Below, one piece after another: positions 12,774 through 19,842 of a stretch of DNA of 32,620 bases. The stretch's first letter is position 1. Each line of letters opens with the position of its first letter. Origin of the DNA: a virus; IMG/VR virus record IMGVR_UViG_3300037114_000034, positions 1 through 32,620 of that record, one strand, 5' to 3'. The notes below the pieces were generated by a model. The model was not told where the DNA came from and made no database searches. It worked only from the letters and a program-made list of their open reading frames with translations. Both the position numbers and the translations under genes were made by a program.

Positions 12774-13007
12774 ATGGCCGTACTCACCACTGCACAACGC
12801 AAAAACCACACCGGCGGGGCGAGCAAGTTCGCGCTGCCCGGCGGCAAGTTCCCGATTGGCGACAAGGCTCACGCGGTCGCCGCCGAGCGGCTTGTCGGTC
12901 GGTCGCTCGCAAAGGGCAACATCACCCCGGCTCAAGCCGCTACGGTACGCCACAAGGCGGCGTCCGTGCTCGGCGAGACCGACTCCACGTACCATAACGG
13001 AAAATAA
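12774..13007 (+). CDS. Small conserved phage-type protein, 77 aa
   Basis: The pattern MAVLTTAQRK...FALPGGKFPIGDKAHAVAA resembles widespread small phage and prophage proteins with a KFPIxDxxHAxxA core, often encoded near head genes (known to me as uncharacterised DUF-type proteins). Helical C-terminal half. A GGGAGAG site precedes it. Confidence 0.65.
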   Translation: MAVLTTAQRKNHTGGASKFALPGGKFPIGDKAHAVAAERLVGRSLAKGNITPAQAATVRHKAASVLGETDSTYHNGK

Positions 13008-13027
13008 ACCAAGCTCTCGGCATTCAG

Positions 13028-13056
13028 TTGCCGGTGGCGTTTCGCCGAGCTATCTT
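13028..13056 (+). promoter_or_regulatory. Promoter before the first tagged gene
   Basis: TTGCCG at 13028-13033, 17 bp, TATCTT at 13051-13056. An imperfect hairpin (AGCTCTCGGC at 13012 with GCCGAGCT at 13044) overlaps it and may terminate the 12774 transcript. Confidence 0.5.
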
Positions 13057-13076
13057 GTGCGCAGGAGCAATGGAAC

Positions 13077-13475
13077 ATGAAAGACGCGGGAGGCCATGGC
13101 AGTAACGCACGCGGCGGTGACATTCCCGTCGTGCGGCTCGATAATGCCAGAAGCCGCCAGCCAAAGACCGGCTATCTCGCCTCGCCGCAGCTAAAGGCGG
13201 GTCGGGCCGCCACTGCCACGGACCCCGGCGTTCCCGGCGGGGGCCATCTATCGTCGGCCGCAGGTGAGCGTATCGCCATGCGGCAGGGAGCGGACGAGGG
13301 GCGCAATCCTCCGTCCACGATCACGGATCGAATGGCCGCTATGTCACTCGGGCAAGGCCACCCGAAATCAGACCCGGTTCCGCTCGGGTCAAGTTTCTCG
13401 GCGGCGAAGTCTGCGCTGGATCGAGGCCGCACCGTTGCGCTTCCGCGCGGCGCGGAGAGTCGGAGGAAGTCATGA
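13077..13475 (+). CDS. Tag-island protein, 132 aa
   Basis: Tag at residues 1-14 (MKDAGGHGSNARGG). The rest is Gly/Ala/Arg-rich and probably disordered. LGQGHPKSDP at 91-100 recurs near the C-terminus of the 20231 protein. GGAG at 13063-13066 supports the start. First of ten tagged proteins; its end overlaps the next tagged gene. No known domain. Confidence 0.7.
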   Translation: MKDAGGHGSNARGGDIPVVRLDNARSRQPKTGYLASPQLKAGRAATATDPGVPGGGHLSSAAGERIAMRQGADEGRNPPSTITDRMAAMSLGQGHPKSDPVPLGSSFSAAKSALDRGRTVALPRGAESRRKS

Positions 13476-13960
13476 GCAAGGACGCCAAGGGACACGGCAG
13501 CGAAAGTCGCGGCGGCGTAAGCTCACCCGCTGTGAAAGCCAACATTAAAAAGGCGGTGCAACTCGCGCATACGCTCGGGCCCGATCATCCGTCCGTGGGC
13601 GCTGCGTTGCATGATGCGATAATGGCTACACGGCCGCCCGGAGGTTTCTATAAGATCGGCGGCAGCGGCGGTCAGCCGGTCGAGTCGAATGCCCACGCGG
13701 CGGCGACGCTCGCGGGCGGTGGCGACAAGTCGGCTCCGGTGCCGGTACACGGTGCGATGAAAATGTCGTCGGGGGATTTCGCGGCTCTGAGCGCCGCCGT
13801 CACCCCGCATCTGGCATCAACTGCCGACCCGGCGCACTCAGCGATGCGTCAGCGTTGGGACGCGATGCACGCGTCAGGTTTCGGGACCGCCCCACTTTAC
13901 AAGTCGGGCTTGAATGACGACCACATCGACACGGCGCTGCGCAAAATTCAGGGGAAGTGA
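13472..13960 (+). CDS. Tag-island protein, 162 aa
   Basis: Tag MSKDAKGHGSESRGG, then a helical segment (AVKANIKKAVQLAHTLG), a GGFYKIGG turn and a helical C-terminus (HSAMRQRWDAMHASG...DHIDTALRKIQGK). The body looks globular but is not recognised. ATGA overlap with the preceding gene. Confidence 0.7.
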   Translation: MSKDAKGHGSESRGGVSSPAVKANIKKAVQLAHTLGPDHPSVGAALHDAIMATRPPGGFYKIGGSGGQPVESNAHAAATLAGGGDKSAPVPVHGAMKMSSGDFAALSAAVTPHLASTADPAHSAMRQRWDAMHASGFGTAPLYKSGLNDDHIDTALRKIQGK

Positions 13961-13961
13961 C

Positions 13962-14324
13962 ATGGCAAAAGATCAAAAAGGACACGGCAGCGAGAAGCGT
14001 GACGGCAGTTCCGGGCAGCGCGATCCGGTCGAACAGACTGATCCATCGCAACATACATTGGTCGGTGGTGGTCAGCCGGGCTTCATTCCGACAAAACCGG
14101 CGGGTCCCGGCGGCGACCAGACGCGCGGCGGTCCGCAAGACCGCAGCACGACGGATATTGCTGCGCAGCACGGCATCCCGACCGATCATCTAGCGGATGG
14201 ATCACCGGCCGCGCTCAAGGCGTTCACCGACAAGTACGGTGGCCCGCGTGACAACGCGGCCGAACAGCGCGGCTTCAACAGCGGGGCACGCGAGATAAAC
14301 CGGCTCAAGCGGCAGGGGAAGTGA
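13962..14324 (+). CDS. Tag-island protein, 120 aa
   Basis: Tag MAKDQKGHGSEKRDG, a Pro/Gly-rich linker, then AAQHGIPTDHLADGSPAALKAF. The HGIxTxHLA motif at 70-78 recurs in the next two proteins. A basic end (EINRLKRQGK) resembles the tail of the 13472 protein (RKIQGK). Confidence 0.7.
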   Translation: MAKDQKGHGSEKRDGSSGQRDPVEQTDPSQHTLVGGGQPGFIPTKPAGPGGDQTRGGPQDRSTTDIAAQHGIPTDHLADGSPAALKAFTDKYGGPRDNAAEQRGFNSGAREINRLKRQGK

Positions 14325-14326
14325 TA

Positions 14327-14713
14327 ATGGCTAAGGACGCAAAGGGTCACGGCAGTGAGAAGGGTGGCGGCGGAATGCCGCTGCAAGGTCACCCGTTTCA
14401 CACAAAGACCAATGACGAGCTTCGTTTCATAGCGAAGGACGCGAACGCGGCGGCGAACGCTACGCGCGGCATGTCGCTGTATGATCCGAACAGTCATTTT
14501 CGGCAAGACACCGAAGGCAAGTATCTCGATCAGGTGAACGACGCCTCGACCGTGCTCGGCTATCGTGCGCGCGGCGGTGCGGACCTTTCGCAAAGCCCGG
14601 CGGTCGGCGTCGCGGCGGCGCACGGGATCGACACGTCGCATCTGGCGGAACGCTTTCCGGCGGCTCACTACGACTCAAACTTCAAGCCGCGAGCAGGATG
14701 GGCAAAGGGGTAA
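14327..14713 (+). CDS. Tag-island protein, 128 aa
   Basis: Tag MAKDAKGHGSEKGGG, then a helical middle (NDELRFIAKDANAAANATRG) and AAAHGIDTSHLAERFPAAHYD, the same motif as in the 13962 protein. ATG 14327 with upstream GCAGGGGAAG; a GTG at 14321 overlaps the previous stop and could be used. Confidence 0.7.
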   Translation: MAKDAKGHGSEKGGGGMPLQGHPFHTKTNDELRFIAKDANAAANATRGMSLYDPNSHFRQDTEGKYLDQVNDASTVLGYRARGGADLSQSPAVGVAAAHGIDTSHLAERFPAAHYDSNFKPRAGWAKG

Positions 14714-14716
14714 GCA

Positions 14717-15172
14717 GTGGCGTGGACCGAAGAAGCTCGCGAGGCATCGGCCGCAACTCGCGAAGGTGACGCAAAGGGCAAAGCACAGCCGCAGCCGCAG
14801 GCACGTCCCGCTGCGCAGGCGAAGCCTATTCATTTTCACGGCGTCGGCGGCAAGAAGCATAATCAACGCGGCGGTCGCGGCGGTGGCGGCGGGGGCGGGG
14901 GCGGCGGCGGCGGCGGCGGTCGCGGCGGTGGCGGCGGTCGCGGCGGCGGCGGCGGCGGCGGTATGGGTCCCGGCCAGAAGCATGTGCAAGACCTTGCCAA
15001 GCAACACGGTATCGAAATGCAGCACTTGGAACAGCAGCAGAAACAGCACGTACAAGGAAAACAACAACGTATTCAAAACGTCCTGAATTCGTGGGATGGT
15101 GGACGCGAGACGGTGAAGCCGCAGCATATGATGGCGGGCATGAAGGGCGGCGTTGAAGTTGATAGGAGATGA
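14717..15172 (+). CDS. Poly-glycine protein, 151 aa (GTG start)
   Basis: No tag, although DAKGK occurs at 18-22. Residues 51-82 are nearly all Gly with a few Arg, in GGC-rich DNA prone to slippage. C-terminal to this is QDLAKQHGIEMQHLEQQQKQ, echoing the HGIxTxHLA motif of the two preceding proteins, then a Gln-rich helix. Reads as a flexible linker joining a basic/His head (IHFHGVGGKKH) to a coil. Confidence 0.6.
   Translation: MAWTEEAREASAATREGDAKGKAQPQPQARPAAQAKPIHFHGVGGKKHNQRGGRGGGGGGGGGGGGGGRGGGGGRGGGGGGGMGPGQKHVQDLAKQHGIEMQHLEQQQKQHVQGKQQRIQNVLNSWDGGRETVKPQHMMAGMKGGVEVDRR
14876..14964 (+). repeat. GGC-rich simple repeat
   Basis: Imperfect GGC triplets interrupted by CGC and GGT, encoding the polyglycine tract. 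Likely to vary in length between related genomes. Confidence 0.75.
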
Positions 15173-15173
15173 C

Positions 15174-15701
15174 ATGAAAGACGCAAAAGGTCACGGCAGT
15201 GAGGCACGCGGCGGCGCAGCCGGTTCGGCGCGGCCCGGCATGAAAGTCGGCGACGTGCTCAAGAACCAAGCGGCGCATCAAGCGGGCGTCAGCAGGCTCG
15301 GGCCGACTCCGCGAGCGGTCAGTCAAAAAGCACTTGACGTGGTTCGCGGTACGCCGCCCGGACAGGGCTTCTCGGTTACACCCGGCGGCAGGCAACCGAC
15401 TGGCGGCTACATGGTCAGCTTGCCGGGGCGCACGCAATCTCTTGACGCGGCCGATCTTGCCGGGCCAAACGCTAGAGGCATTCTCAATTCCTACGCGGCA
15501 ACTCACGCCGACGTTTTCGCTAACCCGGCGATGCACTACGGCGGATGGAATGATCCCGATACTCACAAGATGTCGCTCGACCCGTCTGAAAATATCATGA
15601 GTCGCTCGGCAGCGGTGGCCGCAGGCGTCGCGAGAAACCAAAAAGAGATTTGGGACGTGAAGAATAAGGTGGGCATCAAAACAGGCGGCACAGGCAAATG
15701 A
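15174..15701 (+). CDS. Tag-island protein, 175 aa
   Basis: Tag MKDAKGHGSEARGG and, after a 19-residue linker, second box AAHQAGVSRLG (33-43). A probable globular domain follows (GYMVSLPGRTQSLDAAD, ILNSYAATHADVFANP, SRSAAVAAGVARNQKEIWDV). The body's pattern suggests a folded enzyme or inhibitor domain, but I cannot name it. TAGGAG ribosome site before ATG 15174. Confidence 0.7.
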   Translation: MKDAKGHGSEARGGAAGSARPGMKVGDVLKNQAAHQAGVSRLGPTPRAVSQKALDVVRGTPPGQGFSVTPGGRQPTGGYMVSLPGRTQSLDAADLAGPNARGILNSYAATHADVFANPAMHYGGWNDPDTHKMSLDPSENIMSRSAAVAAGVARNQKEIWDVKNKVGIKTGGTGK

Positions 15702-16003
15702 AAGACGCAAAAGGACACGGTTCGGACAGCAAGGGCGCGCACTCGGATGGCGTGCAGCAACTTCCGTCACACCTGAATGAACAAGGTTTCCCCCGACCCG
15801 GCACTCCGCCGTGGATGTCCGCGAAGGCCAGCGGCCCGCGCTGGTCATATGAAGATGGGACTGGCGTCAAGCGTGAAGGTTACATGGGGCTAACCATTGA
15901 TCGGGGCGGCACTGACGTTTCGCATCCTATGTATCGTATACCGGACGGCCGTCTAGACATCGTGAGCGGCTCCCGCGCCAAAGCAATGCAGCGAGTGAAG
16001 TAA
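15698..16003 (+). CDS. Tag-island protein, 101 aa
   Basis: Tag MKDAKGHGSDSKG followed directly by box B (AHSDGVQQLP, 14-23). The remainder is short and beta-rich (YMGLTIDRGGTDVSHPMYRIPDGRLDIVSG) with a basic end. ATGA overlap with the previous gene. Confidence 0.7.
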   Translation: MKDAKGHGSDSKGAHSDGVQQLPSHLNEQGFPRPGTPPWMSAKASGPRWSYEDGTGVKREGYMGLTIDRGGTDVSHPMYRIPDGRLDIVSGSRAKAMQRVK

Positions 16004-16408
16004 ATGACCAAATTCCGAAAGACCGGGCACGATCTAATGCCACCGAAGTCCAAGAAGCCGGAGGAGAAGCCCGGCACTTTGAATGAGCATCACATCCCGA
16101 TCTACGATCACAAGGACCGAATGCGCGGTCACGTTGGCCCCAAAGCCACGGAGGTTACCGTTGCGCGCTTCACCGGCCAGCATGGCTCGAAGCTCGGCAA
16201 GAGAGATGGGAAGCCCGCGTGGATCAGTCCGCCGCCCCCGCCGCCGAAGCCGCCGCAAGTTGATCCGACCGCGCTCGCCGTCGCCGAGACGCAAGCCAAG
16301 GCGGGGCCGCAGGAGCACAAACTCTCCATCGAGCTTAATCAGGCGAAGGGCAGCGTGACCAAGACGCCGACCAAGCCCGAGACACGCGCCCGCCCGAAGC
16401 GAGGCTGA
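16004..16408 (+). CDS. Untagged island protein, 134 aa
   Basis: Starts immediately after the previous stop. IYDHKDRMRGHVGPKATEVTVARFTGQHGSKL is the ordered part (about 33-64). A Pro-rich linker (PPPPPPKPP) and a Lys/Thr-rich tail follow. No tag, no family recognised. ATG 16037 is an alternative start. Confidence 0.6.
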   Translation: MTKFRKTGHDLMPPKSKKPEEKPGTLNEHHIPIYDHKDRMRGHVGPKATEVTVARFTGQHGSKLGKRDGKPAWISPPPPPPKPPQVDPTALAVAETQAKAGPQEHKLSIELNQAKGSVTKTPTKPETRARPKRG

Positions 16409-16409
16409 C

Positions 16410-16670
16410 ATGAAGGACGCCGGTGGACACGGCAGCGCGGCGCATGGCGCGCACGCGAGCGGCGTCGATCAAGTCGGCGGCGGCCTCCCGCGTTCTGGTA
16501 AATGGAAGCGGGATAAGATGGGCGGCTATGTTCATCCGGCTTCGGGCTGGACGATAACCCCGAGTGCAGACATCAAGGGCAACTGGATTGTTTCGCGGCC
16601 GAGCGGGGCCGTATTTGACTCGCACCCATCGGTCAATTATTTGAAGCGAGTGTATGGGGGTCCCGAATGA
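16410..16670 (+). CDS. Tag-island protein, 86 aa
   Basis: Tag MKDAGGHGSAAHG and box B (AHASGVDQVG, 14-23). The body looks like a small beta domain (GGYVHPASGWTITPSADIKGNWIVSRPSG) and resembles the 15698 body in size. Ends on an ATGA overlap with the next tagged gene. Confidence 0.7.
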   Translation: MKDAGGHGSAAHGAHASGVDQVGGGLPRSGKWKRDKMGGYVHPASGWTITPSADIKGNWIVSRPSGAVFDSHPSVNYLKRVYGGPE

Positions 16671-17239
16671 AAGACGCCAAGGGACACGGCAGTGAGGCGC
16701 ACGGCGCGCACGCGCAGGGAGTCGATAAGGTCGGCCGTCCGAAATATGTGTATCACGCTACTATCGAACCGAACCTCAAGAGCATCGCCCAAAAAGGTTT
16801 GACGCCATCCCCGGAGACTCAGAATTGGGCGTTCTCTAACAACCCGACTGACAAAGTGTTTTTGTCGCCGACACCGAGCGGGGCGAATTATTACGGTGCG
16901 CTCGCCTCAAAGAATTACGGAAGCCTATGGGGTCAACCCGAACCGCCGTCCGTTTTGTTGCGCTCACCTGTGACCGGCAATGAACAGCCATTTTCGCACG
17001 GCGCAAAGCAAGAGCTTGTTGGAGACCCGATCCATCCGTCAAAGTTGGAATTCAACACCGGGGACGGTCAGTGGCGTCCGATGACTGCGGGTGCTCTACA
17101 CGAAGCGGGGGTGAAAGAATACCCGGACCCCGAGAAGTTTTATCCGACTGGCCAGCCTAGAAGCGGCCCACTTCCGCCGCGCTGGCCCGGCGATACGGGA
17201 TTGGGCTATGATGAAATGAAAAAGAGGGCCGGGCTATGA
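16667..17239 (+). CDS. Tagged ADP-ribosyltransferase-like protein, 190 aa
   Basis: Tag (1-13) plus box B AHAQGVDKVG (14-23), then a domain with ART-like features: YVYHATIEPNLKSIAQKGLTP (H30), FLSPTPSGANYYGA (Y75/Y76), and QELVGDPIHPSKLEF (E116, with the usual xGxIxPxxLE pattern). This fits an H-Y-E ADP-ribosyltransferase fold, the group that includes tRNA 2'-phosphotransferase and many phage and toxin proteins. It would transfer ADP-ribose from NAD to a host target, unknown here. T4 Alt is a precedent for a virion-delivered ART. Confidence is moderate. Confidence 0.6.
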   Translation: MKDAKGHGSEAHGAHAQGVDKVGRPKYVYHATIEPNLKSIAQKGLTPSPETQNWAFSNNPTDKVFLSPTPSGANYYGALASKNYGSLWGQPEPPSVLLRSPVTGNEQPFSHGAKQELVGDPIHPSKLEFNTGDGQWRPMTAGALHEAGVKEYPDPEKFYPTGQPRSGPLPPRWPGDTGLGYDEMKKRAGL

Positions 17240-17469
17240 AAGACGCCAAGGGACACGGCAGTGAGGCGCACGGCGGCCCGAGCAATCAGGCGGCCGTTCA
17301 AGATATGTTCCACGCGCTTCGGCCGCCTCCGCCAGCGGCGCACCAAGCGGGCGTGAACAAAATAGGGAAGCTCGCCAAACTCGGTGCAGCCCTCTATGTC
17401 GCGCAAGCGGCGGCCGGGGCGGCCGCAGGAGTTGGATGGGCGCTTTGGCACACTTTCGGCGGAGGATAA
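17236..17469 (+). CDS. Tagged membrane protein, 77 aa
   Basis: Tag MKDAKGHGSEAHGG, whose first 39 bases are identical to the 16667 gene. Box B (AAHQAGVNKIG, 34-44) follows a Pro-rich linker. Residues 45-74 are hydrophobic and Ala/Gly-rich (LGAALYVAQAAAGAAAGVGWALW), a membrane segment. Shows that the tag is combined with very different bodies. Confidence 0.7.
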   Translation: MKDAKGHGSEAHGGPSNQAAVQDMFHALRPPPPAAHQAGVNKIGKLAKLGAALYVAQAAAGAAAGVGWALWHTFGGG

Positions 17470-17473
17470 CGCC

Positions 17474-17566
17474 ATGACAGTCAAGCACGACAACGGCTAC
17501 TTCGGCAATCTTGCTCAAGTCAAACTGTTCTACGCGAACACCTTTGAAACAGACAATGGGTTCTAG
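17474..17566 (+). CDS. Hypothetical peptide, 30 aa
   Basis: Starts 5 bases after the previous stop with GGAGGATAACGCC before it, a good ribosome site. Sequence starts MTVKHDNGYFGNLAQVKLFY. Function unknown. Confidence 0.45.
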   Translation: MTVKHDNGYFGNLAQVKLFYANTFETDNGF

Positions 17567-17602
17567 GGACACCCCAGAAAACCCAACGCGAGGGAAATCA
17601 CT

Positions 17603-17707
17603 GTGAACGGGCTTATCATACTCGCCATAACTTACGGCATCATCATTGACTTTTGGTCGGGCTATTGGTATGCGGTATGGCTCGCAAAACGGGGGACACT
17701 GATATGA
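17603..17707 (+). CDS. Tiny membrane peptide, 34 aa (GTG start)
   Basis: Single helix (LIILAITYGIIIDFWSGYWYAVWLA) with a basic end. GAGGG precedes GTG 17603. The stop overlaps the next ATG. Confidence 0.45.
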   Translation: MNGLIILAITYGIIIDFWSGYWYAVWLAKRGTLI

Positions 17708-17976
17708 GCTATTCGTTTGAAAGTCATTTCCGCACCAAGGAGTCGGCTCGCCGCACGATCATGAAGGACCCGCGCCTGCCCGACGTGATCCGTGAGGTTT
17801 TGCTCGGCGCGATCAATGCGCTGTCGGCCGATACCGACGACCGCTTCATTTACGTGAAAGCGAATGGGCATCAAATGACTGATAGCGGCAACAGTTACGA
17901 GCGCACCAGCGCGGATATTGTGGTCGAGCCACGGGTCTTTTCCCCGGCTCCTACCTATGGCCGAAGCACGGCCTAA
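17704..17976 (+). CDS. Hypothetical protein, 90 aa
   Basis: A plausible alpha/beta fold (FRTKESARRTIMKDPRLPDVIREVLLGAINAL, DDRFIYVKANGHQM, YERTSADIVVEPRVF). It resembles small soluble phage proteins; family not named. Untagged. Followed by a promoter. Confidence 0.6.
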   Translation: MSYSFESHFRTKESARRTIMKDPRLPDVIREVLLGAINALSADTDDRFIYVKANGHQMTDSGNSYERTSADIVVEPRVFSPAPTYGRSTA

Positions 17977-17984
17977 GACCCCGG

Positions 17985-18013
17985 TTGCCCAAAGGGTTAA
18001 TTTAGGCTAGGTT
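17985..18013 (+). promoter_or_regulatory. Promoter with hairpin at the start site
   Basis: TTGCCC at 17985-17990, 17 bp, TAGGTT at 18008-18013. GCTAGG (18006-18011) can pair with CCTAGC (18024-18029), so a hairpin or operator overlaps the -10 and the expected start. Confidence 0.55.
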
Positions 18014-18080
18014 CTCCAATGAGCCTAGCTCACGAAGTCGCCGTTGTGCGGCTGAAAACGAATTTCTTTTGGAGGGTGCC

Positions 18081-18521
18081 ATGGCAGTCAAAGGTTCAGG
18101 ATTGGGCGCAGGCCCCGACGCGGCAATGGTCGATCAGACCGGCAGTTTCGATGCTCGCAACGGTAAGCCGAAGCACCCGCAGACATCCTTCCCGATCAAG
18201 GAAGGCATGAAGGATCAAAACGCGCCGTCAGGTGTGACGAACGCGATTGGCCCGACTAACCCCGGCAAGGGTCCCGACGCGGGCGCGACCGACGTTCTCG
18301 ATCCGCAGAGTTCGGGCGAACGCGGCAAGGTTCTTCGCCGTCAACCCGATCCGATCCAAGCCAAGTGGGGCATGAAGGGCGGCGACGGTCAAGGCATCGA
18401 CGCCAACAGCGGCGGCAAGGTTCTCGGCGAGGCCATTCTTTCGGGCTCGACCAAGCTCCCGGCCACGGTGTCATCGGCGAAGGGCTCGGCCCCGGCGTAC
18501 ACGGGCAAGGACTCGAACTAA
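18081..18521 (+). CDS. Gly/Ser/Lys-rich island protein, 146 aa
   Basis: No hydrophobic core; rich in Gly, Ala, Asp and Lys with NP/GP turns. Short elements such as NPGKGPDAGATDVLDPQ look disordered. It resembles other low-complexity head-adjacent phage proteins. GGAGGG precedes ATG 18081. Untagged. Confidence 0.6.
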   Translation: MAVKGSGLGAGPDAAMVDQTGSFDARNGKPKHPQTSFPIKEGMKDQNAPSGVTNAIGPTNPGKGPDAGATDVLDPQSSGERGKVLRRQPDPIQAKWGMKGGDGQGIDANSGGKVLGEAILSGSTKLPATVSSAKGSAPAYTGKDSN

Positions 18522-18839
18522 TTGCGTGCTTTTCACGGAGCGCGACAAGGCACACAGTCGGCGATGGCGGGCCAAGCGCCCGGTGGCGACGACCCGTCTA
18601 AGGCTCCGGCCTCTCAAGGTGCTGAAACGAAAACGGCTGTCGGCTTTGACAAGGTAAGCCCTGTCGAAGCCGCAGCCACGATGCACAACGATCTTGCCGA
18701 TGACACGAAACAGATCGCAGACGGGTCAAAGAACGTGCCTCTCCACCCCTCGCAAGTCCCCACCGAAGGGACGGACACTCAGGAGACCGAAGGCGACGGA
18801 TCAGTGAGAGACCCGACTGGACAAGGATTTGGGACATGA
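18522..18839 (+). CDS. Low-complexity island protein, 105 aa (TTG start)
   Basis: TTG directly after the previous stop, or ATG 18564. The region SPVEAAATMHNDLADDTKQIADGSKNVPLHP resembles DPVSAAKMQHYGLNDESPAEKGDVPVHP in the 19111 protein, a further shared motif. Ends on an ATGA overlap with the next tagged gene. Confidence 0.5.
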   Translation: MRAFHGARQGTQSAMAGQAPGGDDPSKAPASQGAETKTAVGFDKVSPVEAAATMHNDLADDTKQIADGSKNVPLHPSQVPTEGTDTQETEGDGSVRDPTGQGFGT

Positions 18840-19108
18840 AAGACGCAGGCGGTCACGGCAGCGACGGGCGAGGCGGCTCGCAATCCGCGTGGGGGGAACT
18901 GGCGAATGAAGCGCCGGGTGCCACTCTTGTGAATGTCGAAAATCGCTTTATGGCCGCGCGTCAACATGGAATTTTCACAAGTGTCCCCACGGTCAGCGGC
19001 GCTTACGCCCGAGACGAAACCGGGGTGAACCTCTACAATCTGCTGGCGGGGCGCGGGCATCCGGGTGTTGAGGACCCGAAAGTGCTACGTGACATGGCGG
19101 CGGTGTAA
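18836..19108 (+). CDS. Tag-island protein, 90 aa
   Basis: Last tagged gene. Tag MKDAGGHGSDGRGG, then a helical and beta body (SAWGELANEAPGATLVNVENRFMAARQHGIFTSV). Body unrecognised; HGIFTSV loosely echoes the HGIxT motif of the 13962-14717 proteins. Confidence 0.7.
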   Translation: MKDAGGHGSDGRGGSQSAWGELANEAPGATLVNVENRFMAARQHGIFTSVPTVSGAYARDETGVNLYNLLAGRGHPGVEDPKVLRDMAAV

Positions 19109-19110
19109 CC

Positions 19111-19563
19111 ATGGCGAAGGTCAAACAAAATGGAACAGGCTACTCCGGTCCAAATTCCACACGTCCGACACAACCGCAAGAGTCTGATGTTGCGAACGAA
19201 GGCGGCACTGCGCCGGGAGGCACGGTCGCGTTCATGGGTGCGGCATCCCAATGGAGCACGTCCAATGCGGCGAACCGGAACAACTTCCCGACCGGCTCCC
19301 CTAACATCGACCCCGTAAGCGCGGCGAAGATGCAGCACTACGGTTTGAATGACGAGTCGCCCGCTGAGAAGGGCGACGTACCAGTTCACCCGGGACTTGC
19401 TCCGGGACAGTTTCGGACGGCGCGTGACGCCAACTACGACGCGCCGGATGGTCAGACCTTCTCGCCTAGTGAGACGGGCGGTCATCCATTGGCACCCGAT
19501 GGCCGGTCGCGCGGCCAATCGCCAGAGATTGAAAATCAACCGCGAGGGGGCTACCGGCCATGA
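19111..19563 (+). CDS. Asn/Pro/Gly-rich island protein, 150 aa
   Basis: Untagged. Disordered in appearance, with motif PVSAAKMQHYGLNDESP and VPVHPGLAPGQF shared in part with the 18522 protein. Possibly a structural or scaffold-type protein; no family recognised. Ends on an ATGA overlap. Confidence 0.55.
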   Translation: MAKVKQNGTGYSGPNSTRPTQPQESDVANEGGTAPGGTVAFMGAASQWSTSNAANRNNFPTGSPNIDPVSAAKMQHYGLNDESPAEKGDVPVHPGLAPGQFRTARDANYDAPDGQTFSPSETGGHPLAPDGRSRGQSPEIENQPRGGYRP

Positions 19564-19739
19564 CAAAACCGCTAAAGCGAAAACCGCGAAAGAAGAAACT
19601 CGCTCAGCCGCCGTTCGAGGGGCTTCACGATTTGCCCAAGACGAGTAAGTCATCGTCGTGGGGAGTTTTCTTGGTCGTGGTAGGCATACTGGCTTTGGCG
19701 GCATTCAGTTACGCCTACTCAGGGGGATGGCGGCTATGA
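19560..19739 (+). CDS. Small membrane protein, 59 aa
   Basis: A very basic N-terminus (KPLKRKPRKKK), then one membrane helix at about 34-52 (WGVFLVVVGILALAAFSYAY), giving an N-in topology. Paired with the next membrane peptide by ATGA. Confidence 0.55.
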   Translation: MTKPLKRKPRKKKLAQPPFEGLHDLPKTSKSSSWGVFLVVVGILALAAFSYAYSGGWRL

Positions 19740-19840
19740 CCGGAGTGTTCGTAGTGTGGACAGCTTTTCTAACCGGCGCGCTTTTGCTGCGCTGGCGCAA
19801 ACCGATCATCGCGTATGTCCGCGAAGGGTATGGAGGCTAA
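19736..19840 (+). CDS. Tiny membrane peptide, 34 aa
   Basis: One hydrophobic helix (VFVVWTAFLTGALLL) and a basic C-terminus (RWRKPIIAYVREG). ATG 19736 overlaps the preceding stop, so the two membrane proteins are probably made together. Confidence 0.5.
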   Translation: MTGVFVVWTAFLTGALLLRWRKPIIAYVREGYGG

Positions 19841-19842
19841 AC

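Noticed and set aside
14826-15848. Long minus-strand frame of 340 codons
   Set aside because: It is antisense to the tagged genes and poly-Gly gene; its Arg-rich repeats are the complement of GGC repeats.
18019-18210. Frame starting at ATG 18019 just after the promoter
   Set aside because: It overlaps most of the start of the better 18081 gene, which has a GGAGGG site.
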